A stretch of DNA of 45,696 nucleotides, taken from assembly GCA_023260655.1 (NCBI GenBank), contig JALQUU010000016.1:1-45696 (forward strand), in the 5' to 3' direction. Below, one piece after another: positions 1 through 8,413 of the stretch. The notes beneath the pieces are model-generated. The model was not told the DNA's origin. It ran no database searches and saw nothing but the letters and a program-made list of their open reading frames with translations. The translations under genes and the position numbers were made by a program. The stretch is from Paracoccaceae bacterium. GTDB lineage: Bacteria; Pseudomonadota; Alphaproteobacteria; Rhodobacterales; Rhodobacteraceae. Positions within the stretch are counted from its first letter, which is position 1. Each line of letters starts with the position of its first letter.

Positions 1-552
1 GTCAAGAACATCACCGAATTCGGTCTGTTCGTTGGCCTGCCGGGCGACATCGACGGCATGGTTCACCTCTCCGACCTGTCGTGGGACGAGCGCGGTGAAG
101 ATGCGATCCAGAACTACCGCAAGGGCGACATGGTCAAGGCCGTTGTCTCCGAAGTCGACGTTGAGAAAGAGCGTATCTCGCTCTCGATCAAAGCTGTTGG
201 CGGCGACCGCTTCGCGGATGCCGTGGGCGGCGTGAAGCGTGGCTCGGTGATCACCGTCAACGTGACCGCGATCGAAGACGGCGGCATAGAAGTGGAATAC
301 GAAGGCATGAAGTCCTTCATCCGCCGCTCCGATCTGTCGCGTGACCGTGCCGACCAGCGCCCCGAGCGTTTCGGCGTGGGCGACAAGATCGACGTGCGCG
401 TCACCAACATCGACGCCAAGACCCGCAAGCTGGGCCTGTCGATCAAGGCACGCGAGATCGCGGAAGAGAAGGAAGCCGTGGAACAGTACGGTTCGTCCGA
501 CTCCGGCGCATCGCTCGGCGATATCCTTGGCGCGGCTCTGAAGGGCAACTAA
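1..552 (+). CDS. rpsA: 30S ribosomal protein S1, C-terminal part (5' truncated by window)
   Basis: The reading frame is open from base 1 and ends at TAA 550-552, giving the last 183 residues of ribosomal protein S1, the mRNA-binding protein of the small subunit. Two S1/OB-fold repeats are visible. The first has the pattern ITEFGLFVGL...GMVHLSDLSW, and the second has GMKSFIRRSDLS followed by VGDKIDVRVTNID and KLGLSIKA. A short acidic/Gly/Ser tail ending in LGAALKGN is usual for alphaproteobacterial S1. The start lies upstream of the window. A strong intrinsic terminator follows 28 bases after the stop, so rpsA transcription probably ends before ihfB. Confidence 0.97.
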   Translation, partial: VKNITEFGLFVGLPGDIDGMVHLSDLSWDERGEDAIQNYRKGDMVKAVVSEVDVEKERISLSIKAVGGDRFADAVGGVKRGSVITVNVTAIEDGGIEVEYEGMKSFIRRSDLSRDRADQRPERFGVGDKIDVRVTNIDAKTRKLGLSIKAREIAEEKEAVEQYGSSDSGASLGDILGAALKGN

Positions 553-579
553 GCCTTTCGGCCTGACGGCCAGAAAATT

Positions 580-612
580 GCCCCGCGCGGACCCTTCCGC
601 GCGGGGCTTTTT
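580..612 (+). terminator. Rho-independent terminator of rpsA
   Basis: A perfect 11-bp GC stem (580-590 pairs with 597-607, GCCCCGCGCGG/CCGCGCGGGGC) with loop ACCCTT is followed directly by TTTTT. It lies just behind the rpsA stop. Confidence 0.92.
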
Positions 613-830
613 CATGCCGAATCGGCATGGGTGGTGGCGGGACTGTGAGGCGAATGACCGCCTCCGGGCCCGGTTTCTGCGCATACTCTCTAGTTTTCAG
701 GGCTTTAGCCCCAAGAACTTTCCATCAAACTGCTGCTTTTGCTTCCCCCACACGAAATTTAGTGCCTATAGTCTTGAGGGAAGAGAGGCCAAAATGGCCC
801 GAGTTAATTGTACCTTGGGGGAGGTATCGG
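613..830 (+). promoter_or_regulatory. rpsA-ihfB intergenic region, presumed ihfB promoter region
   Basis: These 218 bases hold no convincing gene. The region must carry the promoter for ihfB and the genes behind it because rpsA is terminated upstream. A TATAGT at 767-772 could serve as a -10, but I see no good -35 at the right distance. A strong Shine-Dalgarno (GGGGGAGGT, 817-825) precedes the ihfB ATG. Confidence 0.35.
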
Positions 831-1112
831 ATGATCCGGTCCGAATTGATCCAGAAGATTGCAGACGAGAACCCGCATCTTTTTCAACGTGACGTTGAGA
901 AGATTGTGAACACGATTTTCGAAGAAATCACGGAAGCAATGGCGCGGGGCGACCGCGTTGAGCTTCGCGGCTTCGGAGCCTTCTCGGTGAAAAGCCGGGA
1001 TGCTCGCACAGGCCGCAATCCGCGCACCGGTGATCCGGTGGATGTGGAAGAGAAGAACGTGCCTTTCTTCAAGACCGGGAAACTTCTGCGCGACCGCCTG
1101 AACGGGAAGTAA
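831..1112 (+). CDS. ihfB: Integration host factor subunit beta
   Basis: This 93-residue DNA-bending protein is the beta subunit of IHF, which works as a heterodimer with IhfA in replication, recombination and promoter architecture. The N-terminus [17 protein letters not shown] and the signature [27 protein letters not shown] are typical of the HU/IHF family, with the arm proline in GRNPRTG. The ATG at 831 was chosen because it has a GGGGGAGGT ribosome binding site and gives the normal family length. The frame extends upstream to 627, but that extension has no family similarity. ihfB directly behind rpsA is a common alphaproteobacterial arrangement. lapA follows after 3 bases. Confidence 0.97.
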   Translation: MIRSELIQKIADENPHLFQRDVEKIVNTIFEEITEAMARGDRVELRGFGAFSVKSRDARTGRNPRTGDPVDVEEKNVPFFKTGKLLRDRLNGK

Positions 1113-1115
1113 CCG

Positions 1116-1466
1116 ATGCGCTATATCCGCTATGCCTTCATGGGTGCCTTGGCGCTCTGCCTCATTGCTGTTGCTTTGGCCAACCGACAGGTCGTGGCAT
1201 TGAAGCTTCTGCCGGAGGGCTTGGCGGAGATCGTGGGCCTCAACCATTCCATCGAGATGCCGCTGTTCCTTGTGATTTTCGCGGGTATCCTCGCGGGGCT
1301 TCTGATCGGCTTCGTCTGGGAATGGCTGCGCGAATACAAGCACCGCGCCGAGGCCGCGACCAAGACGGCCGAGGCCGCGCGGCTCGAAAAGGAACTGCAT
1401 CGGGTCAAGCGCCGCACGGGCGATGGCCGTGATGAGGTTCTCGCGCTTCTCGACGATGGCCGCTGA
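1116..1466 (+). CDS. LapA domain-containing inner-membrane protein
   Basis: A 116-residue membrane protein of the LapA (DUF1049) type. It has two transmembrane helices (about residues 5-22 and 48-68) and a charged, Ala/Glu/Lys-rich cytoplasmic helix after them (roughly 70-100), as in E. coli LapA, which takes part in controlling LPS synthesis. The start is 3 bases behind the ihfB stop with a GGAAG motif, so the two genes are cotranscribed. The role in this organism is inferred only from family. Confidence 0.85.
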   Translation: MRYIRYAFMGALALCLIAVALANRQVVALKLLPEGLAEIVGLNHSIEMPLFLVIFAGILAGLLIGFVWEWLREYKHRAEAATKTAEAARLEKELHRVKRRTGDGRDEVLALLDDGR

Positions 1467-1474
1467 GGGCTGAC

Positions 1475-2152
1475 ATGGGCGTTATGGTCGAACGGCCGCA
1501 GGGGGTTTTGCCCGTGCGCGTCAAAGTTTGCGGACTATCGAAGCCGGAGCATCTTACCGCAGCTATCGAGGCGGGTGCGGCCTATGTGGGCTTCGTGTTC
1601 TTCCCGAAATCTCCGCGCAATGTGACGGTAGAGGTGGCTCAGGCTTTGGCCGTCGAGGTGCCTGTGGGTGTCGCCAAAGTGGCGCTGGTGGTGGATGCGG
1701 ATAATGGCACGCTGGATGCGATCACGGCGCGCGTGCCTTTGGATATGATCCAGCTTCATGGCAAGGAAAGCCCCGAGCGCGTGCGCGAAATCCGGGCGCG
1801 CTATGGCTTGCCGGTGATGAAGGCCGTAGGGATCGCGGAGGCCGCGGACCTTGAAAAACTGCCACTTTACGAGGCGGTAGCGGACCAGATCCTTGTGGAC
1901 GCGAAGCCGCCGAAGGGTGCGGACCTGCCGGGCGGGAACGGGCTGGCGTTCGATTGGCGCCTGATTGCCGGGCGCACCTGGGCCAAGCCCTGGATGCTAG
2001 CAGGCGGGCTGACGCCCGCGAATGTAGCCGAGGCGATCCGGCTGACGGGCACGCAGCAAGTGGATGTTTCTTCCGGTGTCGAATGCGCGCCGGGGGAAAA
2101 GGATGCGGGCCTTGTGAAGGCGTTTATTCGCAACGCGCAGACCGCCCGCTAA
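1475..2152 (+). CDS. trpF: Phosphoribosylanthranilate isomerase
   Basis: Third step of tryptophan synthesis: isomerisation of N-(5'-phosphoribosyl)anthranilate to CdRP. The single (beta/alpha)8 barrel of 225 residues shows the catalytic Cys19 in VKVCGLSK, the strand motif [12 protein letters not shown], the catalytic Asp142 in [10 protein letters not shown], and the phosphate-binding end AGGLTPANV and [11 protein letters not shown] 1475 has GAGGG six bases upstream; ATG 1484 is a possible alternative. It is separated from trpB by 82 bases, so trpB may have its own promoter as well. Confidence 0.96.
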   Translation: MGVMVERPQGVLPVRVKVCGLSKPEHLTAAIEAGAAYVGFVFFPKSPRNVTVEVAQALAVEVPVGVAKVALVVDADNGTLDAITARVPLDMIQLHGKESPERVREIRARYGLPVMKAVGIAEAADLEKLPLYEAVADQILVDAKPPKGADLPGGNGLAFDWRLIAGRTWAKPWMLAGGLTPANVAEAIRLTGTQQVDVSSGVECAPGEKDAGLVKAFIRNAQTAR

Positions 2153-2234
2153 GCCCCATAAAAATAGGCGAGCGCTTGCTCTTGACCGCAGGCTTCTCTA
2201 GGACACTTTAGACGAATTCGGGAGCGAGCACGCC

Positions 2235-3467
2235 ATGTCCAACGATCTCTTCAACAGCTTCATTACCGGACCGGACGAAAAGGGTCGCTTCGGCGAATTC
2301 GGCGGGCGCTTCGTGTCGGAAACGCTGATGCCGCTCATCCTTTCCTTGGAAGCGGAATACGAGAAGGCCAAGACCGACGCAAGATTTTGGGCGGAGATGG
2401 ACGATCTCTGGGCCAATTATGTGGGTCGTCCGAGCCCCTTGTATCATGCCGAGCGGCTGACCGAGCATCTGGGCGGCGCCAAGATCTATATGAAGCGTGA
2501 CGAGCTCAACCACACGGGCGCGCACAAGATCAACAACGCGCTGGGCCAGATCCTCCTGGCCCGCCGCATGGGCAAGACGCGGATCATCGCCGAGACGGGT
2601 GCGGGCCAGCATGGCGTGGCGACAGCAACGGTTTGCGCGAAGTTCGGCCTCGAATGCGTGGTTTACATGGGCGCGCATGACGTGGAGCGCCAAGCGCCGA
2701 ACGTGTTCCGTATGCGCCTTCTGGGCGCGAAAGTGGTTCCGGTGACCTCGGGCCGCGGCACGCTGAAAGACGCGATGAACGATGCGCTGCGCGACTGGGT
2801 GACCAATGTGCGCGATACCTTCTACTGCATCGGCACCGTGGCAGGCCCGCACCCTTATCCGGCGATGGTGCGCGACTTCCAGTCGATCATCGGCAAGGAA
2901 GTCCGCTGGCAGCTCGCCGAGCAGGAAGGCGAAGGCCGCCTGCCCGATACCGTGATCGCGGCGATCGGTGGTGGCTCGAACGCGATGGGGCTTTTCTACC
3001 CCTTCCTCGACGATCCTTCGGTGCGGATCATCGGCGTGGAAGCGGGCGGCAAAGGCGTGGACGAGAAGATGGAGCACTGCGCTTCACTGACGGGCGGACG
3101 CCCCGGCGTTCTGCACGGCAACCGCACCTACCTCTTGCAGGATAATGACGGCCAGATCCTCGAAGGCTTCTCGATCTCCGCAGGTCTCGACTACCCTGGC
3201 ATCGGCCCCGAGCACGCTTGGCTGCACGATATCGGCCGTGCGGAGTATGTCTCGATCACCGATAAGGAAGCGCTCGAAGCGTTCCAGCTTTCCTGCAAGC
3301 TGGAGGGAATCATCCCCGCGCTGGAGCCGAGCCATGCGCTGGCGCATGTGATGAAGATCGCGCCGACGCTGCCGAAGGACCATATCATCGTGATGAACAT
3401 GTGTGGCCGTGGCGACAAAGACATCTTCACCGTGGCAAAGCACCTCGGATTCGACATGAAGGTTTGA
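2235..3467 (+). CDS. trpB: Tryptophan synthase beta chain
   Basis: A PLP enzyme that condenses indole and serine to tryptophan, normally as the alpha2beta2 complex with TrpA. No trpA lies in the window. At 410 residues it has the usual length. The PLP-binding Lys98 sits in [14 protein letters not shown], and the PLP phosphate loop is [22 protein letters not shown] and the C-terminal SGRGD-like MCGRGDKD are also present. The N-terminus [16 protein letters not shown] is the standard TrpB1 signature. A clear terminator follows. Confidence 0.98.
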   Translation: MSNDLFNSFITGPDEKGRFGEFGGRFVSETLMPLILSLEAEYEKAKTDARFWAEMDDLWANYVGRPSPLYHAERLTEHLGGAKIYMKRDELNHTGAHKINNALGQILLARRMGKTRIIAETGAGQHGVATATVCAKFGLECVVYMGAHDVERQAPNVFRMRLLGAKVVPVTSGRGTLKDAMNDALRDWVTNVRDTFYCIGTVAGPHPYPAMVRDFQSIIGKEVRWQLAEQEGEGRLPDTVIAAIGGGSNAMGLFYPFLDDPSVRIIGVEAGGKGVDEKMEHCASLTGGRPGVLHGNRTYLLQDNDGQILEGFSISAGLDYPGIGPEHAWLHDIGRAEYVSITDKEALEAFQLSCKLEGIIPALEPSHALAHVMKIAPTLPKDHIIVMNMCGRGDKDIFTVAKHLGFDMKV

Positions 3468-3513
3468 TCGAGCGGGCCTGACCACTCTTTCCAGTCTCTC
3501 ACCAAAGGATTTC

Positions 3514-3542
3514 AAAAGGCGGCATCAGTGCCGCCTTTTTCT
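3514..3542 (+). terminator. Rho-independent terminator of trpB
   Basis: An 11-bp perfect stem (AAAAGGCGGCA, 3514-3524, with TGCCGCCTTTT, 3529-3539) and a TCAG loop run into a T tract. It lies 46 bases after the trpB stop. Confidence 0.93.
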
Positions 3543-3596
3543 TTTATATCAGAGTGTTAAGCGCGAAATGTGCGCATAAACCCAAGTTCATGACCC

Positions 3597-3636
3597 TCAA
3601 CTGGCGGGTTACGCGGCCGATTTAACCCCCAGTTGA
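3597..3636. repeat. Long inverted repeat upstream of the PepSY-like locus
   Basis: TCAACTGG (3597-3604) pairs with CCAGTTGA (3629-3636), and GGGTTA (3606-3611) pairs with TAACCC (3623-3628). Only C3605 is unpaired and the loop is 11 bases. There is no T tract, so it is not a typical terminator. It lies 100 bases before the first secreted PepSY-like gene and could be an operator or an RNA element. Confidence 0.6.
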
Positions 3637-3738
3637 ATGGACGGCTCCTGCTCCGGCTGGCCTTCTCGGGTTGTCCTCGACCACCCCGGAACCGAGGCGC
3701 AACACAACCCAGTTTGGTACTCATGAAGGAGGAGACCC

Positions 3739-4245
3739 ATGACTATTCGCTTTTTCTCTACCGTTGCCGCACTCGTGCTTCTGGGCGGTATGGCCACCGC
3801 ACAATCCAGCGTGGAAGGCATCATCTCCGACCTGCAGGCGCAGGGGTTCACGTCGTTCGAAGTGAAGAATGGCGCGACGCAGTCCAAGGTTGAAGCGGTG
3901 CGCGGCACCGAGCAGGTCGAGATCGTGATCGACCGCGCATCGGGCGCCGTTCTCAGCACCGAGGTGGGTGTGGCCAGTGCACGGGATCAGGCCCGCGTGG
4001 GCATTTCGGTGCGTGATCGCTCGAACCGCGACTTCACCCGCGCCAAACGCAGCAGCGACGACAATCCGGCGTCCAGCCGCAGCCGTTCGCGCGGTGCCGA
4101 TGACTCTAGCCGCTCGCGCAGCTCGGAAGCGTCCAGCCGTTCGCGTGGTTCCGACGACTCGGGCCGCTCGCGTGGTGGTGATGACGACGGTGCAGACGAT
4201 CATGGTGGCGATCGCGGCGGTCGCGGGCGTGGCCGCGACGATTGA
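3739..4245 (+). CDS. Secreted PepSY-like protein with Ser/Arg/Asp-rich tail
   Basis: A 168-residue protein. Residues 1-22 form a clear signal peptide ending in MATAQS. Residues about 23-80 resemble a PepSY/YpeB-type domain: a helix (VEGIISDLQAQGFTSFEV), then strands, including EIVIDRASGAVLSTEV. The remainder is low-complexity, built from degenerate repeats such as SSRSRGSDDSGRSRG, and ends GRGRGRDD. The ATG has a strong AAGGAGGAGA site (3725-3734). Its stop overlaps the frame of a second gene with the same plan, and a membrane-bound LuxR-type regulator follows, so the three probably form an operon. PepSY domains often bind or inhibit peptidases, but I cannot assign a function here. Confidence 0.8.
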   Translation: MTIRFFSTVAALVLLGGMATAQSSVEGIISDLQAQGFTSFEVKNGATQSKVEAVRGTEQVEIVIDRASGAVLSTEVGVASARDQARVGISVRDRSNRDFTRAKRSSDDNPASSRSRSRGADDSSRSRSSEASSRSRGSDDSGRSRGGDDDGADDHGGDRGGRGRGRDD

Positions 4246-4346
4246 GACTTCACTTGCCTGACAGCCTATCGGCAGGCCACAATGGGTGCGTCGGTTCCTC
4301 TTCGGACCGACGCCACCTGACTTTAAGAGCTTCAACCAAGTTTGAT

Positions 4347-4871
4347 TTGAGGGCTGCAATACGACGTTTCTGGGGGGTACTCTACATCCTCTTTGCGCTC
4401 TGTGCTTTGCCGGCGCAGGCGCAGTCGATCATTGACCAGATCACGAGCCAACTTCGCGCGCAGGGATATTCGCGGGTCGAGGTGAGCGAAACGATCCTCG
4501 GGCGGACCCGTATCGAAGCCAAGAGCCGAGACTGGGAGCGCGAGGTGATCGTCAACCCGCGCACAGGCGAGATCCTGCGCGATTACTGGGAACCGCGCTC
4601 GGGCTCGGCCAATCGCGCCAGCAGTGGCGGCATCATCCAGCAGAGTGGCAGTTCGAAAACACGGACGCGCAATCGCGGCGGCGATGGCAGCTCGTCCGAA
4701 ACGAGCGGCTCATCGAGCGGATCCTCCAGCGGATCGAGTGGGTCTAGCGGATCGAGTGGGTCTAGCGGGAATAGCGGCTCGGGAAGCGACGACGGGGATG
4801 ATGACGGGGACAGCGACAATAGCGGCCACGGCAACAGTGGTGATGGTGACGATGGCGGGGACGATGATTGA
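4347..4871 (+). CDS. Secreted PepSY-like protein with Gly/Ser/Asp-rich tail
   Basis: A second secreted protein of the same plan as the preceding gene. It has a signal peptide (RRFWGVLYILFALCALPAQA), a short PepSY-like domain (IIDQITSQLRAQGYSRVEV...REVIVNPRTGEILRDYW), then a Gly/Ser repeat tract and a very acidic end (GDDGGDDD). The frame contains no ATG or GTG before the signal peptide. I chose TTG 4347 because it gives a normal signal peptide. TTG 4242, overlapping the previous stop, is the alternative and would give 209 residues with a long polar lead. Tail repeats are encoded partly by an exact 18-bp tandem duplication. The pair looks like an old gene duplication. Confidence 0.72.
   Translation: MRAAIRRFWGVLYILFALCALPAQAQSIIDQITSQLRAQGYSRVEVSETILGRTRIEAKSRDWEREVIVNPRTGEILRDYWEPRSGSANRASSGGIIQQSGSSKTRTRNRGGDGSSSETSGSSSGSSSGSSGSSGSSGSSGNSGSGSDDGDDDGDSDNSGHGNSGDGDDGGDDD
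4731..4766. repeat. Two exact 18-bp tandem repeats inside a Gly/Ser tail
   Basis: The unit GGATCGAGTGGGTCTAGC occurs at 4731-4748 and again at 4749-4766, encoding GSSGSS-type repeats. Degenerate copies flank it. Such tracts can change length by slippage. Confidence 0.85.
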
Positions 4872-4889
4872 GCCGAACGGGAAACGCAC

Positions 4890-5432
4890 GTGAACTGGCG
4901 GAAGTATTTCACTGTAGCCTTAGTGACGGTCCAAGCGATCTGCGCGTTCTTTTTCGTGTCCGATATCCTGATGACGCTGGTCGGCGTGCGCTCTTCGCCC
5001 ATCAATTGGCAAATGCGGGAGCTTCTGGAAATCGGTGCAGCGCTTGGCTTGGTGCTGGGGATGGCTCTGGGCTGGCTCCAGTTCCGCCGCATGGCGCGCG
5101 CGGGGCGGGCTGCGGAAGAGAAGCTCCGCCGCGCGTCTTCCGCCTTCATGGACCTGATGGAGGAGCGCTTTGCCGAATGGGGCCTCACGGCGGCGGAGCG
5201 GGACGTGGCGCTTTTCGCAATCAAAGGCATGACCACGAGCGAGATCGCCAGCCTGCGCGGCACCTCCGAAGGCACGATCAAGGCGCAGACTGCCGCGATC
5301 TATCGCAAGGCAGGGGTAAGCGGGCGGCCGCAGCTTTTGTCGCTCTTCATCGAAGATCTGATGGAGCCAACGGGCCAAGCGCCCGCACCGGAGCCAGAAG
5401 CGATCGAAGAACCACGGCGCGCTGCGCTTTAG
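4890..5432 (+). CDS. Membrane-anchored LuxR-type helix-turn-helix regulator
   Basis: A 180-residue protein with a GTG start. Two transmembrane helices occupy about residues 6-30 and 46-64, so most of the protein faces the cytoplasm. A short basic/Ala linker leads to a GerE/LuxR DNA-binding domain at about 95-160 (LTAAERDVALFAIKGMTTSEIA...SEGTIKAQTAAIYRKAGVSGR), with the typical recognition-helix pattern EGTIKAQ. There is no receiver or autoinducer domain; the sensing part may be the short periplasmic loop between the helices. It follows the two secreted PepSY-like genes and probably controls them or reads their state. The TAG stop overlaps the convergent DUF2237 gene by 4 bases. Confidence 0.82.
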   Translation: MNWRKYFTVALVTVQAICAFFFVSDILMTLVGVRSSPINWQMRELLEIGAALGLVLGMALGWLQFRRMARAGRAAEEKLRRASSAFMDLMEERFAEWGLTAAERDVALFAIKGMTTSEIASLRGTSEGTIKAQTAAIYRKAGVSGRPQLLSLFIEDLMEPTGQAPAPEPEAIEEPRRAAL

Positions 5433-5803
5433 TCGGCTTGCGCCATCAAGGCTTCCAGAGGAACAACGTCGAGCGCGCGGATATGGGTCGCGGAGACGTC
5501 GACTTTCGGCGCGCAGCCCTCTTCATAGGCTTGCAGGAAGCGCGAGGCGCAAAGGCACCATTTGTCGCCGGGTTTGAGGCCCGCGAACTGGTATTCGGGC
5601 CGCGGCGTGGACAGGTCATTGCCGACATATTTTGAGAAGGCGAGGAACTCGGCGGTCATTACGGCGCATACCGTGTGGCTGCCGGTATCCTGAGCGCAAG
5701 TGTTGCAATGGGCATCGCGGAAGAAGCCCGTGAGCGGCGCGCTGGAACAGGGGTTCAGCGGGCCACCGAGAACGTTGATCGCAGGATCGGGTTTGATCGG
5801 CAT
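5429..5803 (-). CDS. DUF2237 family protein
   Basis: A 124-residue cytoplasmic protein of the DUF2237 family, recognisable by NVLGGPLNPCSSAPLTGFFRD, DTGSHTVCAVMTAEFLAF, GNDLSTPRPEY, FAGLKPGDKWCLCASRF and a C-terminal ATHIRALDVVPL. The conserved cysteines are in place. The function of the family is unknown. The start ATG (5801-5803) has AAAGGA nine bases upstream. Its position 20 bases behind the DUF2332 gene on the same strand suggests cotranscription. Confidence 0.9.
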   Translation of the reverse strand: MPIKPDPAINVLGGPLNPCSSAPLTGFFRDAHCNTCAQDTGSHTVCAVMTAEFLAFSKYVGNDLSTPRPEYQFAGLKPGDKWCLCASRFLQAYEEGCAPKVDVSATHIRALDVVPLEALMAQAD

Positions 5804-5823
5804 CGGGTTTGTCCTTTTGCGGC

Positions 5824-6867
5824 TTAGCTAGCGGAGGGAGCGCGCCAGTCCAACCAGCGGCCGTGGAAATCCACGCGGCCAAGTTGGAGTGTGCAATCGC
5901 CGGGCCAGAGCCGCAAGGTGAGTGCTGCTCCGGGGCTTTCGGTATCGGCTTCCATAGCGAACCATGCAAGCGGCGCATCCGGTGTGGCCCGCGCGCCTGC
6001 GGCTTCGATGGCGGCCCGTGCGGTGGCTTGGTTTTCAGCGGGGAAATATTGCCAAGCGATGGTGTGATAGATCAGGTGGATCTGGCCCGGCATGGGCGCG
6101 GCGACGCGGTCGGCGATCCATGCGGTGGCATCGCCCGCATCCACTGGCGCTTCGGCCAGATCGATAGCGGCGCGGGTGCGTGAGAGGCGGTCAGGTTGGT
6201 CGGGCCAGAGGTAGGCCAAGAGGCGGAGCGCGCCTTCGGGGCTATTGGGATTGATGGGAATGAGATCGACGCCCCGACGCTCAGTAACGCGAACGGGTGC
6301 GATTTCGGGTGCATCGCCCGACCATTCCGGCGTGAGCCGGACGGAGGATTCCGGTTGTCCGATCACGCCGGCGGGTGTTTCCAGCGCGAATTGCTCGAAC
6401 ATGAGGTTGAGGCCCGCACTCGCGCCCAGTTCGGAGAGCCGGAAGGGCAGGCCGGGGAATTGCGCGGCCACATAGCTTGCGGCCGCAAGGAGCGTCGCGC
6501 TTCGGCGGACCTCGTTGGTCTGAGGCGGACTTTCGATCCAATCGAGAACAAAGGCTTGTTCTTCGGAAAGCGCGCGTTTGATCGCGGCGAGGAGGGCCGC
6601 ATCGTTCACTGTGTGGGGCGGATAGGCATAGGCCAGATAGGGCGCGCGGCCTGTGAGCACGAGCGCATGCAGGGCACCTGCGAAGCGCAACGGCAGCGAT
6701 GCGCCTTTCGGTCCGATATCGCCAGAGAACGCGGCGAAGCGCTTGGCAAGGGCTTCGTCGAGCGGCCAGTGATCGGCGGCCAACCCCATCAGGCGATGCA
6801 TGAAGGGCGAGCCCAAGGCGAGGCAGTGGGGGGCTTGTTCGCGGAAAACGTCGGAAATCGCACTCAT
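5824..6867 (-). CDS. DUF2332 domain-containing protein
   Basis: A 347-residue protein covering the full DUF2332 family: N-terminal SDVFREQAPHC and GSPFMHRLMGLAADHW, the central PFRLSELGASAGLNL, and the C-terminal IHLIYHTIAWQYFP. The SELGASAGLNL segment is reminiscent of the SAM-binding loop of methyltransferases, but the biochemical role of the family is not known to me. It is 13 bases behind pth on the same strand. Confidence 0.88.
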   Translation of the reverse strand: MSAISDVFREQAPHCLALGSPFMHRLMGLAADHWPLDEALAKRFAAFSGDIGPKGASLPLRFAGALHALVLTGRAPYLAYAYPPHTVNDAALLAAIKRALSEEQAFVLDWIESPPQTNEVRRSATLLAAASYVAAQFPGLPFRLSELGASAGLNLMFEQFALETPAGVIGQPESSVRLTPEWSGDAPEIAPVRVTERRGVDLIPINPNSPEGALRLLAYLWPDQPDRLSRTRAAIDLAEAPVDAGDATAWIADRVAAPMPGQIHLIYHTIAWQYFPAENQATARAAIEAAGARATPDAPLAWFAMEADTESPGAALTLRLWPGDCTLQLGRVDFHGRWLDWRAPSAS

Positions 6868-6880
6868 AACCTAGACCTCT

Positions 6881-7579
6881 TTACCTGAATTTATCGAGAA
6901 GCTTCTCCATCGGGGAACGGGCATCGCCTGTTTCCTCGGGCTGGCCTGAAGTTGCAGGTTTTGCCGCTGGCGCCGCGCCTGTTTCGGGTTTCGCGGTACC
7001 GGAATTGCGGGGCGGTGTGGTGCGCAGTGCAATGGCGTTCTGGAAGGCGGGGCCATCGCCCCGCGCCAGAGCCGGAGCACCATCAGAAATGCCGCGCATC
7101 AGATCGTCGAGGCCGGATTCCTCGGCCTTGTAGAAATCCGCGAGCACGTAAGACGCCACCTTGTCCTTATGACCGGGATGGCCCACGCCCAAGCGGACGC
7201 GCGGATAGGCTTCGCCGATATGCTGGTGAATGGAGCGGAGGCCATTATGCCCTGCGTGTCCGCCGCCCTGCTTGAGGCGCACGCGGAAAGGGGCGAGATC
7301 AAGCTCGTCGTGGAAGACGGTCACATCGCCCGCTTCCAGTTTGTAAAAGCGCATCGCTTCGCCGACAGACTGGCCGGAGAGGTTCATGAAGGTCTCGGGT
7401 TTCAGAAGCACGATGCGTTCCGAGCCGATGCGGCCTTCGCTCACCTGCCCTTGGAACTTCGACTTGAACGGAGGGAAGCCGTGATCGGCGGCGATCCTGT
7501 CGATCGCCATGAAACCGATGTTGTGGCGGTTGCCCGCGTATTTCGCCCCCGGATTGCCCAGACCGACCCAAAGCTGCAT
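6881..7579 (-). CDS. pth: Peptidyl-tRNA hydrolase
   Basis: Releases peptides from prematurely dissociated peptidyl-tRNA. The N-terminus WVGLGNPGAKYAGNRHNIG carries Asn9 and the catalytic His19. LKPETFMNLSG, FHDELDLAP and GGGHAGHNGLRSI are the other family blocks. The 232 residues exceed the usual ~190 because of an Ala/Pro/Lys-rich C-terminal extension ending MEKLLDKF, seen in related alphaproteobacteria. It lies behind rplY but is separated from it by a terminator. Confidence 0.96.
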   Translation of the reverse strand: MQLWVGLGNPGAKYAGNRHNIGFMAIDRIAADHGFPPFKSKFQGQVSEGRIGSERIVLLKPETFMNLSGQSVGEAMRFYKLEAGDVTVFHDELDLAPFRVRLKQGGGHAGHNGLRSIHQHIGEAYPRVRLGVGHPGHKDKVASYVLADFYKAEESGLDDLMRGISDGAPALARGDGPAFQNAIALRTTPPRNSGTAKPETGAAPAAKPATSGQPEETGDARSPMEKLLDKFR

Positions 7580-7621
7580 GCGTTTCTCCCTGTCGCGCCA
7601 CTAGTTTAGCTGCGCTGCGGC

Positions 7622-7656
7622 AAAAGAAAAGGCGTGGCACCGGAGTGCCACGCCTT
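7622..7656 (-). terminator. Rho-independent terminator of rplY
   Basis: A perfect 12-bp stem (7629-7640 with 7645-7656; AAGGCGTGGCAC/GTGCCACGCCTT) with a four-base loop. Read on the minus strand it runs into TTTTCTTTTG. Confidence 0.92.
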
Positions 7657-7678
7657 CCCAGTCTCAATCCGGTGAAGA

Positions 7679-8290
7679 TTACTCTTCAGCGGCTTCTTCA
7701 GCGTTGTCTTCCGAACGCAGGCCCGACGGAGCCGAGATGTTCGCGATGACGAAGTTACGCTGGATGGTCGGCTTCGCGCCTTCCGGCAGCTGGATATCAC
7801 CGATGTGGATCACGTCGCCGATCTGGCGGCCAGTCAGGTCGACCGTCACGTGATCCGGGATATCGCCTGCGAGCACTTCAAGCTCGACTTCCGGGCGCAC
7901 CACGGTGAGAACACCACCACGCTTGAGGCCGGGGGCCGCTTCGTGGTTGATGAAGGTCACGTGGATGAACAGGTTGATACGGCTGGTGCGGCGCAGACGC
8001 ATCAGGTCGAGGTGGGTCGGGAGATCCTTCACCACATCGCGCTGCACGTTACGGCAGATCACGCGGACGTCTTCCTGACCTTCAACCTTGAGGTTGAAGA
8101 GGGTCGAGAGGAAGCGGCCCTTCTTGAGGCGCGTCAGAAGCGCGTTAAACGGAATGTTGATCGCGATCGGATCAACGCCGCCGCCATAAACGATCCCGGG
8201 AACCATACCGTCGCGGCGAGCCTGACGAGCGGCGCCCTTGCCAGTCCCCGTCCGGATCTCGGCGTGCAGGTCAGGAATTTCTCCAGCCAT
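7679..8290 (-). CDS. rplY: 50S ribosomal protein L25/general stress protein Ctc
   Basis: The 203-residue long (CTC) form of L25, which binds 5S rRNA. The N-terminal L25 domain ([21 protein letters not shown]...) is followed by the beta-barrel C-terminal domain ([24 protein letters not shown]) and an acidic tail NAEEAAEE. The ATG at 8288-8290 was chosen because of the AAAAGGA site upstream; an in-frame extension to 8323 lacks support. A strong terminator follows. Confidence 0.95.
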   Translation of the reverse strand: MAGEIPDLHAEIRTGTGKGAARQARRDGMVPGIVYGGGVDPIAINIPFNALLTRLKKGRFLSTLFNLKVEGQEDVRVICRNVQRDVVKDLPTHLDLMRLRRTSRINLFIHVTFINHEAAPGLKRGGVLTVVRPEVELEVLAGDIPDHVTVDLTGRQIGDVIHIGDIQLPEGAKPTIQRNFVIANISAPSGLRSEDNAEEAAEE

Positions 8291-8381
8291 ATCACAAATC
8301 CTTTTGTTGCATGAGGCGGGCATCCTCCAAGGCTGTATGCCCGCATGAAGCCGGGCCTATAGCGGGTTTCGGGAAGGATGG

Positions 8382-8405
8382 AAACCCCGAATCGCCGGGG
8401 TTTCG
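8382..8405 (-). terminator. Terminator-like hairpin behind the tyrosine phosphatase gene
   Basis: A perfect 9-bp stem GAAACCCCG/CGGGGTTTC (8382-8390 with 8397-8405), 8 bases past the stop of the minus-strand phosphatase. It has no U run, so intrinsic termination would be weak. Confidence 0.5.
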
Positions 8406-8413
8406 GGCCTGTT

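Noticed and set aside
578-892. Possible small gene between rpsA and ihfB
   Set aside because: It starts inside the rpsA terminator, overlaps ihfB, has no ribosome binding site and no plausible protein features.
2153-2234. trp leader/attenuator before trpB
   Set aside because: No leader peptide with Trp codons and no alternative hairpins followed by a T run.
4040-4240. CRISPR-like or satellite array in the Arg/Ser-rich region
   Set aside because: The repeats are degenerate, in frame and encode the low-complexity tail; there are no spacers.
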